Positions 12,429 through 15,828 of a stretch of DNA of 15,828 nt are shown here, piece after piece. The notes under the pieces are model-generated. The model made no database searches, was not told the DNA's origin, and saw nothing but the letters and a program-made list of their open reading frames with translations. A program made the position numbers and the translations under genes. How positions within the stretch are numbered: position 1 is the stretch's first letter; each line of letters starts with the position of its first letter. Origin of the DNA: CAKZSB01 sp964646405 (GTDB lineage: Bacteria; Pseudomonadota; Gammaproteobacteria; Granulosicoccales; Granulosicoccaceae); the NCBI GenBank assembly GCA_964646405.1, contig CAZYDV010000129.1, forward strand, positions 1 to 15,828, read 5' to 3'.

Positions 12429-15149
12429 ATGAACGGCCAGCACAGACTACACAGAATCTTCTCGTTATCGCAGGAGGCAGAGTTACTCGCGCCATTGCCT
12501 GACGAACACGAGTTGGAGATTGTCGTAGTACTGCGGCCATCACCTGCGAACATAACTAACCCGGCGGCGATCCGGCAGCAATACAATTCAACACTGCCCC
12601 CTCAGATGCGTCCGGCGCTTGCACACAGAGATTTGCCTCAAATCTATGAACCACGGCGCGAACATGTGGAGAAAATCAAGGCGTTTGCCCGTCACAACGA
12701 TCTACACGTAGTGCAGGTATCATCAGCGCGACACGATGTCACCCTGTCGGGTACCGTGGCAGCACTAAACAGGGCATTTGGTACAACTTTGCATCAGTTT
12801 AGGCTCGTCGATCAGACTTTTCACAGCCACGCTGAAGAAATCAGCATGCCGGATGATATCGCACCGTTTGTTGAGGGCGTGCTCGGCCTTGACGATCACC
12901 CGGTGCGCACGACGGCCCAGTTTGCGCCAGCGGCAACCACGTTTGAGCCGGTGCCAGTCGAATCGCTGGTGAGGCACTACCGGTTTCCTCCAGTTCCAAC
13001 GAAAAGCACAAGAGTCGCTGTGATCGCGCTCGGTGGTGGCTATCACCGCGAGGACATGGAAAGCTTCTTTACCACTGCCGGCGTAGCCATGCCAACCATC
13101 CGGGATTTTAATGTCGATGGTGCAACCAACAACCCACTGCCGTTCAAACGTCTGTCTGCCATTGTCAAGGCTTTTAACAACACCGCCCACTCGATGGGCG
13201 ATCTTCGCAAGCAGTTTGGCGATGATCTATCTAAGACCCGCAACTGCGCAGAATCGACGATGGACGTACAAATATCTGCAATCGCATCGGGCAGCGCCAC
13301 CATCGACGTCTTCTTTGCACCCAATACCATGAAGGGTTTTTACAGTGCGATCAATTCTGCCGTCGGTCTGAACCCTTCAGTCAGCTCAGACGATGCAACA
13401 TCACTACCAAACGCGATTTCAATCAGTTGGGGTTGGGGCGAGCGACAAATGACCGGCCAGGCCGCACGGATGATTGAATCAGTCCTTAGCCGCGCGCAAT
13501 CGATGGGCGTTTGCATTTGCGCGGCGTCCGGAGACCTCGGGTCACTGGGTACACCACAACGAAAAGACCGCAAGGCCGGGGTACTCTATCCCTCATCCAG
13601 CCCACACGTCCTGGCTTGTGGCGGCACCGCTTTTAGCGATTCGGCCATGACATCGGAAGGTGTCTGGAATGAGAACAATCGTGGCTCTCCCGAAGCCAGT
13701 GGTGGCGGCATCAGCGGGGCACTGCCTCTGCCTTGGTGGCAACGTGCCGTACCTGTACCGAATCATGCCGAGCTTAACGGGCCTGCCTGGATTTCGCCGG
13801 GTATGAGCCCTGAACAGACTAAACATTTTGCCGGCCGCGGTGTACCCGATGTCGCGGCATACTCCAGCCAGATACCAGGCTATTCAATAACACTGGGCGG
13901 CGTCGCCACAGGTTGCGGTGGCACCAGCGCTGCGACGCCACTTTGGGCTGGCCTGGCAACACGCATCAGCGGTTGGACAGGAACCCCGATGGCGTATCTG
14001 AATCAACTCATTTACGACCCACGCTTCGCACCAGCCTTTCGGAAAATTACCAGTGGAACGAACGCAATTCCTTATGCGGAAGTGGCAAGTTTCGACGCCG
14101 GCGGCATTTGGAATGCCTGTTGCGGGCTCGGCGTACCGGACGGTGATCAGTTGCTGGCACTGGTGAATTTATCGCTGGGACGCAATGCGCCACCACCGGT
14201 ACGGTCCGACTTTTTCATCGTTGGCACCCGATTGACGCTTGTCGATATCAAAGCAGTCTCAAACGCGCGCCAGATTGTGTTCAGTTTGTCGCACAACACT
14301 AAAGGCAGCATCGGTTGGTTAAGCGCCGAGTTCGGATCTAGTGCCATTTCGCTTCGACATTCCATCACATCCAGAGAATCAGAAATCTACATAGAGGCGC
14401 TACGGCTGGCAGCGCGCGCGCTGCGCAAGCTCTCACCCCTGCCAATAGAAACCATACTCCCAGTGCCGTTACAGGATGCTGCCCCGCTCGAACAGGATGG
14501 CTTTATCGCACCGTCCGCACGACAGTGGCTACTACCCGCACACGCGACTTTACAGGCGCCTGAAAAAGCAGCGGATATGCAGGATTTGTATTCCGATCCG
14601 ATGCGCGTTGTCTGGAATTTTGAGCCGCGAATCTGGCAGATACTCGACCCGTTCATAGCCGAACTGCGCAACAAACCCACCGCACGTGTACTTGACATCG
14701 GGTGCGGCTTTGGCAAAAACACGGTACTGCTGGAGGGTCTCGGGTTTGCCACACATGGCGTCGATGTTGCCACCGGGGCAATTGAACAGTGTCGTCGTCA
14801 CTCAAGCAACCCGGCGCGCTTGCAAGTTGCCTCTATCGAATCGCTGCCCTACACCGATGGCTATTTCGACGCAATCCTCGATGTGGGCTGCTTGCATTGC
14901 CTGCCCGGTGAATTGCTCGAACCGGGAATAAGCGAACTCGCCCGGGTCACAAAACCTGGAGGCACAATTTACTCGCGCGCATTTAAACCACGCAACCAGG
15001 CCTGGCTGGACGCACAGAACTACGACGTCTCCGCCATGGGGCTGGATTCGCAGCAGTTACAAACGCTGTTCGAGCACTGGTTTAACTGTACATTGCATGA
15101 TATCGGCGAGGCGACGCTTGTAAGAGCGCAGCGAAAGTCCACCAACTGA
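12429..15149 (+). CDS. S53 (sedolisin/kumamolisin) peptidase fused to class I SAM methyltransferase
   Basis: This 906-residue protein appears to have three parts. Residues 1 to about 165 are a pro-kumamolisin-type activation domain (the block around VTLSGTVAALNRAFGTTL is typical); no signal peptide precedes it. Residues about 185-585 are an S53 catalytic domain with every expected residue: E275 and D279 (ESTMD), oxyanion D369 (SGDLG) and S500 (GGTSAATPLWAG), plus the late Ca-site region around CCGLGVPDGD. Residues about 600-700 have a strand-helix-strand pattern ending LEQDGFI that looks like half of a GNAT fold (weak). Residues about 715-900 are a methyltransferase with VLDIGCGFG (754-762), acidic D779 and ILDVGCLHCL. 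AGGA lies 7 bases before the ATG. Acid-active proteolysis is usual for S53; a methyltransferase partner is not. It converges on the SagB-related gene. Confidence 0.9.
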   Translation: MNGQHRLHRIFSLSQEAELLAPLPDEHELEIVVVLRPSPANITNPAAIRQQYNSTLPPQMRPALAHRDLPQIYEPRREHVEKIKAFARHNDLHVVQVSSARHDVTLSGTVAALNRAFGTTLHQFRLVDQTFHSHAEEISMPDDIAPFVEGVLGLDDHPVRTTAQFAPAATTFEPVPVESLVRHYRFPPVPTKSTRVAVIALGGGYHREDMESFFTTAGVAMPTIRDFNVDGATNNPLPFKRLSAIVKAFNNTAHSMGDLRKQFGDDLSKTRNCAESTMDVQISAIASGSATIDVFFAPNTMKGFYSAINSAVGLNPSVSSDDATSLPNAISISWGWGERQMTGQAARMIESVLSRAQSMGVCICAASGDLGSLGTPQRKDRKAGVLYPSSSPHVLACGGTAFSDSAMTSEGVWNENNRGSPEASGGGISGALPLPWWQRAVPVPNHAELNGPAWISPGMSPEQTKHFAGRGVPDVAAYSSQIPGYSITLGGVATGCGGTSAATPLWAGLATRISGWTGTPMAYLNQLIYDPRFAPAFRKITSGTNAIPYAEVASFDAGGIWNACCGLGVPDGDQLLALVNLSLGRNAPPPVRSDFFIVGTRLTLVDIKAVSNARQIVFSLSHNTKGSIGWLSAEFGSSAISLRHSITSRESEIYIEALRLAARALRKLSPLPIETILPVPLQDAAPLEQDGFIAPSARQWLLPAHATLQAPEKAADMQDLYSDPMRVVWNFEPRIWQILDPFIAELRNKPTARVLDIGCGFGKNTVLLEGLGFATHGVDVATGAIEQCRRHSSNPARLQVASIESLPYTDGYFDAILDVGCLHCLPGELLEPGISELARVTKPGGTIYSRAFKPRNQAWLDAQNYDVSAMGLDSQQLQTLFEHWFNCTLHDIGEATLVRAQRKSTN

Positions 15150-15175
15150 CAACCATCGCAGGACGCAATGCAAAG

Positions 15176-15828
15176 CTAACGCTGCGGCTGATAGGGATGA
15201 GTTTGTAACACCAGCGGCGGCGGATTGCCCTGCAACGGTCGCCCGCAGCCTGCTACCCCGATGACGCCCTCAATCAAAGGATCAACGCCAAGCGCCGTCT
15301 CGATGTTGATATCGTTGATTGCGCCAGTATAGAAAGCCCCGAGGCCCAGATCGGTGCAGACCAAATAGAGCGTCTGACTGAGGTGTCCGGCATCGACATG
15401 AATGACGCGATACGATTTTTGTGCTTTGCGATACTTCCAGAAATTTCGATACCACCTTGCGGTGAGTAAAAACATCACATGTGCCGAGCCAAAGAACGTC
15501 TGCCCCAACGCAAATTTTTCAGCATGATGCTGGACCTCGGCCGACGACATGGGTTGCATCAGTGACAGCCCGTGCCTTTCCACATCATAGTGATAGAGCC
15601 CCGGTTGTACGCCTTGCACATTGCGAATCAATGGATAGGCCTCGATCGGATGCAACGACCCACCCGACGGGCTGGTTTTACGCAATCCGATCAAACCGGG
15701 CGCAAGTTCTGCGTAACCGAGACAGCCAAAGGTAAAATAAAGCACGGTCGAAAGCTCTTCGACCGACATCGGATTATTGTCGTCAAACACCCGGTACGTC
15801 TGACGTCTGCGCAGCAACTGATATAGCT
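15176..15828 (-). CDS. SagB/ThcOx-type (nitroreductase-fold) dehydrogenase, putative peptide maturation, 5' end cut off
   Basis: The frame stays open to the window edge (codons for L, Y and Q precede the TTG at 15815-15817), so the N-terminus is missing. SagB-type FMN enzymes oxidise azolines to azoles in ribosomally made peptides. Signatures are LLRRRQTYRVFD, TSPSGGSLHPIEAY and GVQPGLYHYDVERHG. The segment NFWKYRKAQKSYRVIHVDAG followed by HLSQTLYL, and LGAFYTGAINDINIETALGVDPLIEGVIGV, match my memory of the 'putative peptide maturation dehydrogenase' subgroup better than that of classical SagB. Its stop lies 26 bases from the convergent peptidase-methyltransferase stop. Substrate and partners must be encoded to the right of the window; the peptide role is inferred from family alone. 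Confidence 0.85.
   Translation of the reverse strand, partial: LYQLLRRRQTYRVFDDNNPMSVEELSTVLYFTFGCLGYAELAPGLIGLRKTSPSGGSLHPIEAYPLIRNVQGVQPGLYHYDVERHGLSLMQPMSSAEVQHHAEKFALGQTFFGSAHVMFLLTARWYRNFWKYRKAQKSYRVIHVDAGHLSQTLYLVCTDLGLGAFYTGAINDINIETALGVDPLIEGVIGVAGCGRPLQGNPPPLVLQTHPYQPQR

Overview
This looks like chromosomal DNA from a moderately GC-rich, Gram-negative proteobacterium, probably a gammaproteobacterium. The reasons are the rarD/rhtA/asd-type proteins, a threonine-type attenuator leader, REP-like and YAG-type palindromic repeats, and a SagB-related dehydrogenase of a kind I associate with Xanthomonadales-like genomes. The 100-base N run marks a draft scaffold. I saw no rRNA, tRNA, transposase or phage gene.

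Left part (1-3040): a possible frame-broken remnant on the plus strand; an unrecognised 159-aa protein on the minus strand; a repeat-bearing non-coding stretch; and asd (aspartate-semialdehyde dehydrogenase, minus strand). Upstream of asd is a complete leader: a good -35/-10 pair, a 26-codon leader peptide with 8 Thr codons, and mutually exclusive hairpins ending in a terminator-like stem. This predicts threonine-responsive transcription attenuation of asd. Further upstream are a REP-like palindrome, the N gap and a 34-bp tandem repeat.

Middle part (3044-9646): mostly housekeeping or transport genes. They are a GNAT acetyltransferase, an MFS exporter divergent from a PrxQ/BCP-like peroxiredoxin, an RhtA-like EamA exporter, a YkgJ-type cysteine-cluster protein, RarD, and a crotonase with the dienoyl-CoA isomerase residues. 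A YAG-type inverted element lies between the crotonase and DUF2855 genes and seems to give terminators to both sides.

Right part (9647-15828): the most unusual block. A translationally coupled pair on the minus strand (FAD/NAD(P) oxidoreductase, then a DUF2855 protein) diverges from a 906-aa fusion. The fusion joins a complete-looking S53 (sedolisin/kumamolisin) peptidase to a class I SAM methyltransferase, with a possible GNAT-like segment between them. Converging on it from the right edge is the truncated gene of a SagB-related dehydrogenase resembling 'putative peptide maturation dehydrogenase' proteins. Together they suggest the edge of a peptide-modification (RiPP-like) locus whose other genes would lie to the right of this window. 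This is an inference; no precursor peptide, YcaO protein or radical SAM gene is visible here.
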